This document shows positions 28,301-36,079 of a DNA stretch of 39,440 nucleotides, piece by piece. The notes below the pieces were generated by a model. The model did not search any database and was not told the origin of the DNA. It saw only the letters and a list, made by a program, of their open reading frames with translations. Origin of the DNA: an uncultured Bacteroidales bacterium (GTDB lineage: Bacteria > Bacteroidota > Bacteroidia > Bacteroidales > UBA932); contig CANRID010000020.1 of the NCBI GenBank assembly GCA_947630665.1, positions 1-39,440 of the forward strand, in the 5' to 3' direction. A program made the translations under genes and the position numbers. How positions within the stretch are numbered: the stretch's first letter is position 1; the number at the start of each line of letters is the position of its first letter.

Positions 28301-29634
28301 ACGGAGTACATTATCCTACCTGGACGGCGCCGGAATGGAAAGAGATACATGCGAAGGTTTTCGGAGAGGAATTCGTGGCCCATTCTTATAATAAGGACTG
28401 CTTTTCCGGGATCCGGAAGGTGAGCGACGATGTCATTTGGTTCACCCGGAATAAACTCCGGGCCCGTCTGATCGCCAAGGTCAAGGAGATCATTTCCGAT
28501 CCCGGCGCCACCAACCATTATGCCCCGCATCATATAGTGAAAATCCAGAACAGCCTGCGCGATGATATATTGACTATCGGATTCGCCCGCCGGTTCGCCA
28601 CCTATAAAAGGGCGCATCTGCTCTTCCGGGATCTGGAGCGGCTGGACCAGATCGTAAATAATCCGCAGCGTCCGGTACAGTTCCTTTTCGCCGGCAAGGC
28701 GCATCCTGCCGATAAGGCCGGACAGGATCTGATTAAAAGGATCGTGGAAGTTTCCAAGATGCCGCAGTTTATCGGGAAGATAGTTTTCATTCCTAATTAC
28801 GATATTACCATTGCCAAATATCTGGTTCAAGGGGTGGATGTATGGATGAATACCCCGACACGTCCTTTGGAGGCTTCCGGTACGAGCGGAGAGAAGGCGG
28901 TAATGAACGGAGTGATGCATTTCTCGGTGCTGGACGGCTGGTGGGTGGAAGGATATAAGGAAGGGGCCGGCTGGGCCTTGCCGATGGAGAGAACCTATAA
29001 AGACCAGAATTTCCAGGATGAACTGGATGCGGCCATGATTTATAATATCCTGGAAACGGAGATCGCTCCCGTCTATTATGACAAGGATGCCCGGGGAATT
29101 CCGGGCAAATGGATCGAGATTATCCGGAATTGTATTTCCGAGGTGGCCTGCGATTTCACCACCAACCGCATGATGACCGACTACTTGGATAAATATTACC
29201 GACCGTTGGCCGAAAGGTATGAAAAAATCGTGGCGAATGATTTCGCCATGGCACGCGAACTGGCTTTCTGGAAGAAGAAAATGCGGCGGGAATGGCCGAT
29301 GATAGAAGTATTGTCGACGACCCGGCTCAATAACATTTCGGGCGCTTTGCTGTTGGGAACGGAGTATCTTTCCGAGATAACGCTTTCCATCGGGGATATA
29401 GATCCTGAGGATTTAGGTCTGGAAATCGTCATGGCCCAACAGAATAAGGAAGGACGTTCTTGCCTGAAGAAAATCTTCGCCTATCATCTGAAAGAATGTA
29501 AAGACGGCGTAGCCACTTATGAGTGCGATATCGTTCCCGACAGGACAGGTGTCTATCAGACGGCTCTCCGGTTGTTCGCTAAAAATGATCTGTTGCCTCA
29601 CCGACAAGATTTTGAATTGGTAAAATGGTTGTAG
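25399..29634 (+). CDS. Fused glycogen synthase (GT3) - alpha-glucan phosphorylase (GT35)
   Basis: 1411 residues from the ATG at 25399, preceded by an A-rich leader; an in-frame GTG at 25363 is less likely. Residues 1 to about 560 are a eukaryote-type GT3 glycogen synthase: YLFEVSWEVCHKVGGIHTVV, HEWMTGAGLLYL, FPSYYEPWGYTPLESLA. From about 565 a DUF3417-like phosphorylase N-region begins (LSKNLWWCWNQDAIELF), followed by the GT35 domain with AYFCMEYGLDTSLKIYSGGL, YHCNEGHAAFTGLERL, FARRFATYKRAHLL and the PLP-binding Lys1166 in GTSGEKAVMNG (TSGMK in most relatives). A beta-rich tail of about 120 residues follows. One chain would thus both extend glycogen from a sugar nucleotide and release glucose-1-phosphate. 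It overlaps ribF by 10 nt. Confidence 0.93.
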   Translation: MTDNITRPDYLFEVSWEVCHKVGGIHTVVATKALNLKGDYGKKHIMIGPDVWMDTEQNPEFTEDPILFRAWKRQAEEEGLRVRVGRWNVAGNPVAILVDFTQFIAKKDEILTDFWTHFKLDSLSGQWDYIESALFGYAAGKVIESYVKFNLQPSHKVVAQFHEWMTGAGLLYLKQKNLPIASVFTTHATVVGRCLASNNQPLYDSLELYDADEKARQFNVTSKHSLEKTAAQNADIFTTVSNITAVECRQFLKRKADIITPNGFEDSIVPSDEQYGNLRAKAREKLLSVASLMHGTEYPRDTIIAGISGRYEYRNKGIDVFLDALGKIKNSGYSGKKILAYVMIPAGNNGPDKNLLNKMKGDPAMAGYTTGITHFLSEPEYDAISGKINSYGFDPKKDNVSVVFVPSYLNGDDGIFNETYYNLLIGLDLTVFPSYYEPWGYTPLESLAFRVPAVTTTLAGFGLWVKDHYKGEHPGIEILARNDANYDLVTDGVVARILEIAALDADRREVYCKNAREVSQVALWKNNIRYYKEAYSKALDKLAIRKSVFPEYKEEKEPSFHSFRSSAPSWASLLINKKFPDRLKHLDTLSKNLWWCWNQDAIELFKMADAELWELSNGNPIAMLDMISFKKYKQLAEDQVFISRLDEVYRRFEDYMSVKKNAGKPRIAYFCMEYGLDTSLKIYSGGLGILAGDYLKEASDMNVNLTAVGFLYKFGYFTQQLSGQGDQVASYVPQDFTKTPAVPLMDEKNNWIMVSVAFPGRNVYARIWKVEVGRTDLYLLDTDFEDNLPEDRSITHELYGGDWENRLKQELILGVGGIRALRALGIDADVYHCNEGHAAFTGLERLREYVQKENLSYTEAIEVVRSSSLFTTHTPVVAGHDAFSEDLLRKYIAHYSGRLKIDWTELMALGKINPLDPGEKFSMSTLAATLSQEVNGVSWLHGKVSREIFSRLWPGYLPEELHVGYVTNGVHYPTWTAPEWKEIHAKVFGEEFVAHSYNKDCFSGIRKVSDDVIWFTRNKLRARLIAKVKEIISDPGATNHYAPHHIVKIQNSLRDDILTIGFARRFATYKRAHLLFRDLERLDQIVNNPQRPVQFLFAGKAHPADKAGQDLIKRIVEVSKMPQFIGKIVFIPNYDITIAKYLVQGVDVWMNTPTRPLEASGTSGEKAVMNGVMHFSVLDGWWVEGYKEGAGWALPMERTYKDQNFQDELDAAMIYNILETEIAPVYYDKDARGIPGKWIEIIRNCISEVACDFTTNRMMTDYLDKYYRPLAERYEKIVANDFAMARELAFWKKKMRREWPMIEVLSTTRLNNISGALLLGTEYLSEITLSIGDIDPEDLGLEIVMAQQNKEGRSCLKKIFAYHLKECKDGVATYECDIVPDRTGVYQTALRLFAKNDLLPHRQDFELVKWL

Positions 29635-30536
29635 CTGCCACAGGTTTTTTCGATGGGGTCCATCTCGGACACCGGAAAGTGTTGTCTGAATTATGTGCGG
29701 TGGCTGCGGGGGAGAACAAAAAAAGCGCAGTGATTACTTTCTGGCCTCATCCCCGCAGCGTGCTGCAACAGCAGGCCGATGATCTGAGACTGCTCAATTC
29801 TTTGGAGGAGAAAAAGGAGCTGATCCGGGAAATAGGAGTGAACAAGGTGATTACCCTTCCTTTCAGTAAGGAATTCAGCAGGCTCTCTTCGGAGGAATTC
29901 CTCCGGAATTATCTGAAAGGGAAATACGGTGTTTCTACGTTGGTTATCGGATACGATCATCGGTTGGGACACGATGTAAACCGGTCCCAGAACGAGATGA
30001 TGGCGGCGGCCGCGGAAATGGGCATCCGTGTCGTGCGGGTGGAAGAATTCGTTATGGATGGCAATGTTATCAGTTCCACCAAGATACGCCGGTTGCTTTC
30101 TGCGGGCGATGTAGCCGGAGCCAATAAATTTTTAGGCTACCGGTACGGGCTGCGGGGAGTGGTGGTTGCCGGACAGAAAATCGGACGCCTGATGGGATTT
30201 CCCACTGCCAATATGGATTTGTACGATCCCCTTAAAGTCATCCCGTCCAACGGAGTATATGCCGTATATGCCCAGGTGGCCGATAAGGTCTATATGGGGG
30301 TATGCAATATCGGAGTACGGCCGACAGTCAGTGACAGTAGCCGGAAAACCATCGAGACCCATATTCTGGACTTTAATGAAGATATCTACGGGCTGGACTT
30401 GAAAATCGAGTTCGTGGCCAAGGGGCGGGAAGAGATGAAGTTCGCGTCCGTAGATTTGCTGAAAGCCCAAGTGGAGAAAGATAAGGAATTCGCACGCAGC
30501 CTGTTGAGCCGGTATCCGGTAAAAAAGCTCCGGTAA
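29625..30536 (+). CDS. ribF: Bifunctional riboflavin kinase / FAD synthetase
   Basis: 303 residues. N-terminal FAD synthetase (nucleotidyltransferase) domain with ATGFFDGVHLGHRKVL, TFWPHPR and ISSTKIRRLLSAGD; C-terminal riboflavin kinase domain with GRLMGFPTANM, GVYAVYA, VCNIGVRPTV and ETHILDFNEDIYG. Makes FMN and FAD. The start ATG lies inside the end of the glycogen fusion gene (10-nt overlap), so translation is probably coupled. Last gene of the plus-strand run; no clear terminator is visible in the 55 bp before the convergent cysH end. Confidence 0.96.
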   Translation: MVVAATGFFDGVHLGHRKVLSELCAVAAGENKKSAVITFWPHPRSVLQQQADDLRLLNSLEEKKELIREIGVNKVITLPFSKEFSRLSSEEFLRNYLKGKYGVSTLVIGYDHRLGHDVNRSQNEMMAAAAEMGIRVVRVEEFVMDGNVISSTKIRRLLSAGDVAGANKFLGYRYGLRGVVVAGQKIGRLMGFPTANMDLYDPLKVIPSNGVYAVYAQVADKVYMGVCNIGVRPTVSDSSRKTIETHILDFNEDIYGLDLKIEFVAKGREEMKFASVDLLKAQVEKDKEFARSLLSRYPVKKLR

Positions 30537-30556
30537 CGGGCTTAGTTGGCATTCCA

Positions 30557-30567
30557 AATTCGGGACA
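30557..30567. repeat. AATTCGGGACA, left copy of an 11-bp direct repeat
   Basis: The same 11 bases occur in the same orientation at 39111-39121, upstream of the Fic gene. The two copies bracket the higher-G+C cys-pst operon, the Rrf2 gene and the Fic gene. The match may be chance or a trace of how this segment was inserted. Confidence 0.35.
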
Positions 30568-30591
30568 TAAAGGAAACCGGCTCTGCCATTT

Positions 30592-31299
30592 TCATTTCCG
30601 CAAATGCAGCCCGCACTCTTTATGATCGGGCGATTCCCACCACCACCGTCCTGCGCGGATATCTTCGCCCGGTTTCACGGCCCGCGTGCATGGCTGGCAT
30701 CCGATGCTCGGAAATCCCTGTTCATGCAGCTTGTTATACGGGACGTGATTACGGCGGATATATTCCCATACCTGTTCTTCGTGCCAGTCTATCAGCGGGT
30801 TGATTTTCAACAGACCATGTGCTTCATCCCATTCGACCGCCCGCATTTCGCTGCGTGTAACCGACTGTTCGCGCCGAAGACCGCATATCCAGGCGTCCAA
30901 TCCCCGGAGCGCCCGTTCAAGCGGGTCGAGTTTGCGTATCCGACAGCACCGTTTGCGCTTTTCCAGACTTTCATAGAATCCGTTTATGCCACAATCGGCA
31001 ACCAATTTTTCGACTTCGGTACAGTCGGGAAAGAAAACCTCCAACCGAATGCCATAGTGCATGGCGGTTTGATTGATCAGGTTGTACGTTTCGGGGAACA
31101 GACGTCCGGTATCGAGCGTGAATATCCGTGCATCGGGTTTCAATCTGCAAATCATGTCCGTCAGCACCTGATCTTCTATGCTCAGACTGGATGACAAGGC
31201 GATGCGGCTGCCGTAGCGGTCGAGAAAATAGCCTAAAAGCGCTTCGGGCGTTGCGTTGGCGAACTCTTCGTTCAGTTGTGTTATTTCGTTTGTTTTCAT
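30592..31299 (-). CDS. cysH: Assimilatory adenylyl-sulfate (APS) reductase
   Basis: 235 residues, PAPS-reductase family. Reduces activated sulfate to sulfite with thioredoxin-type electrons. Visible: SSSLSIEDQVL (residues 36-46, the nucleotide-binding loop), TLDTGRLFPETY, CGLRREQSVTR, and the catalytic Cys229 in KECGLH near the C-terminus. The motif Cys118-Cys119 and Cys201-x2-Cys204 provides the four ligands of the [4Fe-4S] cluster found in APS reductases and absent from E. coli-type PAPS reductase. This fits the absence of a CysC (APS kinase) gene or domain here. Last gene of the pst-cys operon, 4 bp after cysN. Confidence 0.93.
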   Translation of the reverse strand: MKTNEITQLNEEFANATPEALLGYFLDRYGSRIALSSSLSIEDQVLTDMICRLKPDARIFTLDTGRLFPETYNLINQTAMHYGIRLEVFFPDCTEVEKLVADCGINGFYESLEKRKRCCRIRKLDPLERALRGLDAWICGLRREQSVTRSEMRAVEWDEAHGLLKINPLIDWHEEQVWEYIRRNHVPYNKLHEQGFPSIGCQPCTRAVKPGEDIRAGRWWWESPDHKECGLHLRK

Positions 31300-31303
31300 G
31301 GTG

Positions 31304-32578
31304 TTATACTGTTAAAGTTATCATGCCGGCACCTACCGTATCGTTGGTATCCGGATCGATGAAAATCAGGCTGCCCGTCGTGCGGTTCTGCGCATAGGGA
31401 TCGAATACCAACGGCAGGGCCGTGCGAATCCGAATCCGGGCGATATCGTTGACTGCAAGTTGTGTGACGGAATAGATGCGTTCCAACGAGTTGATGTCCA
31501 GCTTATATTCGATCTCCTTGACGATACCCGCGGTTTCTGCCGTTGCCTGCCGGATGACATAGCGTTTGCCGAGTTGCAGCGGTTCGTCGCGTAACCAACA
31601 GACCGTCATGGTTACATCCTGCGATATTTGCGGCTGCGGCTCGTCGCTGCGCACGATGAGGTCGCCGCGGCTGATGTCTATGTCATCGGCAAGACACACC
31701 GTTACCGATTCGGGCGCAAACGCCTCCTCCTTCTCTTCTTCCGCAAAACGGATTGCCTCCACGCTCGAGCGGCATCCCGACGGAAATACGGTAACGGCAT
31801 CGCCTCTGTGCAATACGCCGCCGCACAGACGCCCCGCATAGCCCCGGAAATCGTGAAACCGGTCCGAGATCGGGCGGATGACGTGCTGGACAGGCATCCG
31901 CATAGGTCCCTCGGCAAGGGAATGTCCGACAGGGACGGTCTCCAACAGATGTAAAAGCGTGCCGCCATCGTACCAGGGCATGTGTCCGGATTCCGTTACG
32001 ACATTGTCTCCCAATTTAGCCGAAATAGGAATGAACGTTATCCCGCCGATCCGCAGCTTCTCAGCCATATTATGATATGCCGTACAAATGTCGTCGAACA
32101 CCTGCCGCGAAAAGCCGACCAGATCCATCTTGTTGACGCATACGAATATGTGAGGGATTCCCAGCATCGATGCTATGAACGAGTGGCGCACCGTCTGTTC
32201 CAATACGCCGTTGCGGGCATCGATCAGGATAATCGCCAGACCGGCGGTCGAAGCACCCGTAACCATGTTGCGCGTATATTGAATGTGTCCTGGAGTGTCG
32301 GCAATGATGAACTTGCGCCGCGGGGTGGCGAAGTAACGGTATGCCACGTCGATCGTGATTCCCTGCTCGCGTTCTGCACGCAGCCCGTCTGTCAGCAAGG
32401 CAAGGTTCAATTCTTCGTTGCCCCGGTTGCGTGATGCGGTTTCGACTGCTTCCAGTTGATCTTCAAAGATCGATTTGCTGTCGTAGAGCAATCGGCCGAT
32501 CAGTGTGCTTTTGCCGTCGTCAACACTTCCGGCCGTAGTGAAGCGCAGCAATTCCATATCCAAATATCCTTTTTCCAT
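31304..32578 (-). CDS. cysN: Sulfate adenylyltransferase subunit 1 (GTPase)
   Basis: 424 residues. EF-Tu-like GTPase that drives APS formation by CysD. GSVDDGKSTLIGRLLYDS (G1, residue about 17), DTPGHIQYTRNM (G3), VNKMDLV (G4), then two beta-barrel domains. It stops without a C-terminal APS-kinase domain, so it is not a CysNC fusion. The ATG at 32576-32578 (MEKGYLDMELLRF) leaves a 13-bp gap from cysD; a longer open frame would overlap cysD and is not family-like. Visible G+C is higher than in the glycogen operon. Confidence 0.95.
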   Translation of the reverse strand: MEKGYLDMELLRFTTAGSVDDGKSTLIGRLLYDSKSIFEDQLEAVETASRNRGNEELNLALLTDGLRAEREQGITIDVAYRYFATPRRKFIIADTPGHIQYTRNMVTGASTAGLAIILIDARNGVLEQTVRHSFIASMLGIPHIFVCVNKMDLVGFSRQVFDDICTAYHNMAEKLRIGGITFIPISAKLGDNVVTESGHMPWYDGGTLLHLLETVPVGHSLAEGPMRMPVQHVIRPISDRFHDFRGYAGRLCGGVLHRGDAVTVFPSGCRSSVEAIRFAEEEKEEAFAPESVTVCLADDIDISRGDLIVRSDEPQPQISQDVTMTVCWLRDEPLQLGKRYVIRQATAETAGIVKEIEYKLDINSLERIYSVTQLAVNDIARIRIRTALPLVFDPYAQNRTTGSLIFIDPDTNDTVGAGMITLTV

Positions 32579-32591
32579 AGTCGTGTCCTCA

Positions 32592-33497
32592 TTAAAAATA
32601 TCCGGCTTTCTTACGATCTTCCATCGCGGTTTCTGAACGCTTGTCATCGGCACGCCCGCCACGCTCCGTCACGCGGGTCGCGGCGATTTCGGCGATAATC
32701 TCTTCCAGCGTATGCGCCCGCGAGAGCGTCAGCCCCGTGCAACTGATATCACCGATGGTACGGCAACGCACTTCGCGTTCAACCACTTCCTCGTCTGGTT
32801 TGATCCGCATGCACGGTTCGGCCGCCAACCACTGCCCGTCGCGCTGAAAGACACGGCGCCGGTGTGTGAAATAGATGCCCGGCATATCGATATGTTCCTG
32901 ATAGATATACTGCCAGACGTCCATCTCGGTCCAGTTGCTGATCGGGAAAACGCGGAAATGTTCGCCGATGTTCTTCCGCCCGTTGAAGATATTCCACAGT
33001 TCGGGACGCTGGTTTTTGGGGTTCCATTGTCCGAACTCATCCCGATGCGAGAAGAAACGCTCTTTGGCACGGGCTTTCTCCTCGTCGCGACGCGCTCCGC
33101 CGATTGCTGCGTCGAACTTGTATTTTTCGATGGTATCGAGCAGGGTAGTTGTCTGCAAGCGGTTGCGGCTGGCATTGTAACCCGTTTCCTCTTTGACTCG
33201 CCCCGTATCGATCGACTCCTGTACGGAGCCGACGATCAACTGCACCCCGAGGCGTTTGACCAAAGCGTCGCGATACTCGATTGTTTCGCGGAAATTGTGT
33301 CCGGTATCGATGTGCAGCAATGGAAATGGAATTCGGGCCGGATAGAAAGCCTTGTATGCCAAATGGGTGACAACGATCGAGTCCTTGCCGCCGGAAAACA
33401 GGATGACCGGACGTTCGAACTGTTCCGCCACCTCCCGAAGTACATAGACGGCTTCCGACTCCAATTCTTTAAGATGTGTTAATGTACTATTGTTCAT
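32592..33497 (-). CDS. cysD: Sulfate adenylyltransferase subunit 2
   Basis: 301 residues, normal for CysD. ATP-pyrophosphatase fold that forms APS from ATP and sulfate. The P-loop FSGGKDSIVVTHLA is near residue 35, then HIDTGHNFRETIEYRD, AAIGGARRDEEKARAKERFFS, FPISNWTEMDVWQYI and the C-terminal RCRTIGDISCTG. It starts 17 bp after the pstB stop codon, on the same strand and with no terminator between, which ties the ABC importer to sulfate activation. Confidence 0.96.
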   Translation of the reverse strand: MNNSTLTHLKELESEAVYVLREVAEQFERPVILFSGGKDSIVVTHLAYKAFYPARIPFPLLHIDTGHNFRETIEYRDALVKRLGVQLIVGSVQESIDTGRVKEETGYNASRNRLQTTTLLDTIEKYKFDAAIGGARRDEEKARAKERFFSHRDEFGQWNPKNQRPELWNIFNGRKNIGEHFRVFPISNWTEMDVWQYIYQEHIDMPGIYFTHRRRVFQRDGQWLAAEPCMRIKPDEEVVEREVRCRTIGDISCTGLTLSRAHTLEEIIAEIAATRVTERGGRADDKRSETAMEDRKKAGYF

Positions 33498-33514
33498 ATA
33501 TTTAGATGAATTCG

Positions 33515-34342
33515 TTAACTGAATACTCCCGACAGATAGTTGCGGGTCAGCTCGTGCTGCGGGTGATGGAACACCTGTCCGGCATCTCCCGTTTCGATTA
33601 CCTCGCCCATATAGATGAATACGACGTAATCGGCTATGCGCAATGCCTGTCGCAGCGTGTGGGTCACCATGATTATGGAGTAATGCTCTTTGAGCTTGAC
33701 GAAAAGATCTTCGACAATCTTGCTCGACTGCGGGTCGAGTGCCGATGTCGCTTCATCGGCGAGGATAAATTCCGGTTCCACGGCCAAGCTGCGCGCTAAA
33801 CAAAGGCGTTGTTGCTGCCCGATAGAGAGGCCGCCCGCCGGTTCGCGCAGTCTCTCTTTCACTTCGTCCCAGAGACCGACCTCCGTCAGATAGTGCCGGA
33901 CGACCGCATCGAGTTTGCGACGTCCGCGGATGCCGTGGATGCGGCAGCCATAAGCGATGTTGCCATAAATGGACATGGGCAGCGGGCAGGGACGCTGCGG
34001 GACGAGTCCGATGCGACGGCGCAAATCGATCAGATTCGCCCCGTTACTGCGGAGAATATCCTGTCCGCCGAGCGTAATGCTTCCTCTCATGCGAACCCCA
34101 TCGACCGAATCGATCAGCCGATTGAAACTTTTGAGCAGCGTAGATTTGCCGCATCCCGACGGACCGATGATGCAGGTGATTTTGTGTTCGGGAATTTGCA
34201 GACTGATATCTTTGAGAATCGGCTGATCCCCGATCCACAAATCGAAATGTCGCACTTCTAATCGTGCATCGGCATGCAACAGATCGTCCGTATCCGGTTT
34301 TATGACAGAAAATCCTATTTGTTTGAAAATTCGGGATAACAT
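33515..34342 (-). CDS. PstB-like ABC transporter ATPase
   Basis: 275 residues from the ATG 4 bp after the pstA stop. Closest visible relationship is PstB: Walker A GPSGCGKST (60-68), RRRIGLVPQRPCPLPMSIYGNIAYG, QQQRLCLARSLAVEP, TSALDP. Two core motifs are unusual: the signature is LSIGQ (172-176) instead of LSGGQ, and Walker B continues DEA instead of DEP (196-198). The H loop MVTHTL is intact. Energises import by the PstC and PstA-like permeases. The operon context with cysD, cysN and cysH suggests sulfate rather than phosphate as cargo, so I withhold the symbol pstB. Confidence 0.9.
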   Translation of the reverse strand: MLSRIFKQIGFSVIKPDTDDLLHADARLEVRHFDLWIGDQPILKDISLQIPEHKITCIIGPSGCGKSTLLKSFNRLIDSVDGVRMRGSITLGGQDILRSNGANLIDLRRRIGLVPQRPCPLPMSIYGNIAYGCRIHGIRGRRKLDAVVRHYLTEVGLWDEVKERLREPAGGLSIGQQQRLCLARSLAVEPEFILADEATSALDPQSSKIVEDLFVKLKEHYSIIMVTHTLRQALRIADYVVFIYMGEVIETGDAGQVFHHPQHELTRNYLSGVFS

Positions 34343-34346
34343 GTTT

Positions 34347-35192
34347 TCAGATTTTATTTTTCGAGAAACGATGCATGATAAACCTCCCTGCAAGGCTGAT
34401 GACAAGTACGATCCCGGTCAATACAAGCGCAGCGGCATAGGCGCGGTTCTGCACTTCGGCTTGCGGAGCGCTCAACTGAAAGAATATCGAGAGAGGCAGC
34501 GTGGCTGCCGGCTGCGATAGAGATGAGGGAATCGAGTCGGAGAATCCGGCTGTGAACATTACTCCGGCCGCATCACCTATGGCGCGCCCCACCGACAATA
34601 ATGTCGCCGTTGCAATTCCGGGCATGATCTGCCGCAGGACGACCCCCATGGTTTCGAGCCGCGTGGCACCGAGCGAGTACGAAGCGTCGAGCAAATCGCG
34701 CGGGAAAGTCTTGGTCACCTCGTCCATCGAACGGATCATAATGGGGATGATGAGCAGCGTGGTGACCAAAATGCCACCCAGCAGCGATGTGCGCAATCCG
34801 AGCCAGATCATCAACGTGAAAGCAAAGGCTCCGTAAACGATAGACGGAATCCCGAACAGCACGTCGTAGGCTAAACGGGCGACATAGGCGAATTTCGAGT
34901 TGCTTTTGAGAAATATGTTCAGATAAAAGACTACGGGAATACTGATCAGCAGCCCGAGAAAGGTGGAGGCCGCCACGATATAGACCGACCCGACAATGGC
35001 ATTGAGGAATCCGCCCTCTTTGCCTATGTAAAATCCACCGCCAGGGAGCGAACTCACCATTTCCCATGTGATACACGACCAGCCACGGTGAAAGATCGTG
35101 TAAACGATACTTGCGGCGAAGCCGACAACGGCAAGCAGCGACAATGCCATCAGGATCTTGACGATAATCTCTTCTATGTATTTGGATTTCAT
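34347..35192 (-). CDS. PstA-like ABC transporter permease
   Basis: 281 residues, about six TM helices beginning with ILMALSLLAVVGFAASIVYTIF. The EAA loop that docks the ATPase is DLLDASYSLGATRLETMGVV..IMPGI (residues about 171-196). Inner-membrane half of the importer. The ATG overlaps the pstC-like stop by 4 nt and the gene ends 4 bp before the ATPase gene. Family is phosphate permease PstA; substrate here inferred to be sulfate from the operon. Confidence 0.92.
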   Translation of the reverse strand: MKSKYIEEIIVKILMALSLLAVVGFAASIVYTIFHRGWSCITWEMVSSLPGGGFYIGKEGGFLNAIVGSVYIVAASTFLGLLISIPVVFYLNIFLKSNSKFAYVARLAYDVLFGIPSIVYGAFAFTLMIWLGLRTSLLGGILVTTLLIIPIMIRSMDEVTKTFPRDLLDASYSLGATRLETMGVVLRQIMPGIATATLLSVGRAIGDAAGVMFTAGFSDSIPSSLSQPAATLPLSIFFQLSAPQAEVQNRAYAAALVLTGIVLVISLAGRFIMHRFSKNKI

Positions 35193-36076
35193 GATTTTTT
35201 AAGTCTATAAAGAATAATTCGCGATAGCAGGTTGAACAACAATACCACAACGAAAAGAATCATTGCGGCGAACATCAGAGCCGCTTCGTAGAGCGGCAGC
35301 GAAAGCATCTCGCCATAGTTGTTGGCAATGAGAGCCGGAATGGGATAGCAGGCATCAAAAATGGAGTGAGGTACTTGAGGCAGGTTCCCGCATACCATAA
35401 GTACGGCGATTGTCTCGCCCAATGCTCGGGAAACAGCCAGTACCACGGCGGCGAAGATACCCGGCAGTGAACGGCGAATCACCACTTTCTTGGCCGTTTG
35501 CCAGCGGGTGGCACCCAAAGCCTGCGAAGCGTCGCGCAACTCTTGCGGTACGGTCGAGAAGATTTCGACAAACAGGCTGACAAGCAGCGGCAGAATCATA
35601 ACGCTCAGTACGATGCCTCCCGCCAGCACGGTATATCCCGACGAAAACTCGACAAAATGCGGCGCCAGCCGTTCGGAAATCCACGGAACGATCAGCAAGG
35701 AACCCCACACACCGTAGATGACTGACGGAAGTGCGGCGAGAATATCCAATGCCGGATAAAACCACCGTTTGACCCATGCACGCGAATACTCGGTCAGAAA
35801 AACGGCGACCAGCAGCGATAGAGGCAGGGCCAGCACGAGAGCGATGCCCGTCACCCACACCGTACCCATGACGAACGGGAAAAATCCGAACCGGTTCTTG
35901 AACGGTTTCCATTCGCTGGCCGAGAGCAATTCCCACAGGGAATGATCTTCGAAGATAGGAGCCGACTTCATATATAGTCCGATTCCCATGATCAGAACCA
36001 GCAACAGCGAGGCACCCGTCAATAACAGCATGATGGCGCCGGCTGTTTTTTCCCTTGCTATTCGTCGTACATTCAT
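35189..36076 (-). CDS. PstC-like ABC transporter permease
   Basis: 295 residues, about six TM helices (first at about 13-35). The family's EAA loop is LRDASQALGATRWQTAKKVVI (about residues 189-209), with SRALGETIAVLMVCGN after it, as in PstC. The N-terminal periplasmic loop contains EWKPFKNRFGFFPFVMGT, close to the PstC pattern W.P....FG..P...GT. Pairs with the PstA-like permease. It begins 3 bp after the pstS-like stop. Confidence 0.92.
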   Translation of the reverse strand: MNVRRIAREKTAGAIMLLLTGASLLLVLIMGIGLYMKSAPIFEDHSLWELLSASEWKPFKNRFGFFPFVMGTVWVTGIALVLALPLSLLVAVFLTEYSRAWVKRWFYPALDILAALPSVIYGVWGSLLIVPWISERLAPHFVEFSSGYTVLAGGIVLSVMILPLLVSLFVEIFSTVPQELRDASQALGATRWQTAKKVVIRRSLPGIFAAVVLAVSRALGETIAVLMVCGNLPQVPHSIFDACYPIPALIANNYGEMLSLPLYEAALMFAAMILFVVVLLFNLLSRIILYRLKKS

Positions 36077-36079
36077 CGA

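Noticed and set aside
27790..28920. Open frame of 376 codons antisense to the glycogen fusion gene
   Set aside because: No family features, and it lies opposite the conserved phosphorylase domain, so it is a shadow frame.
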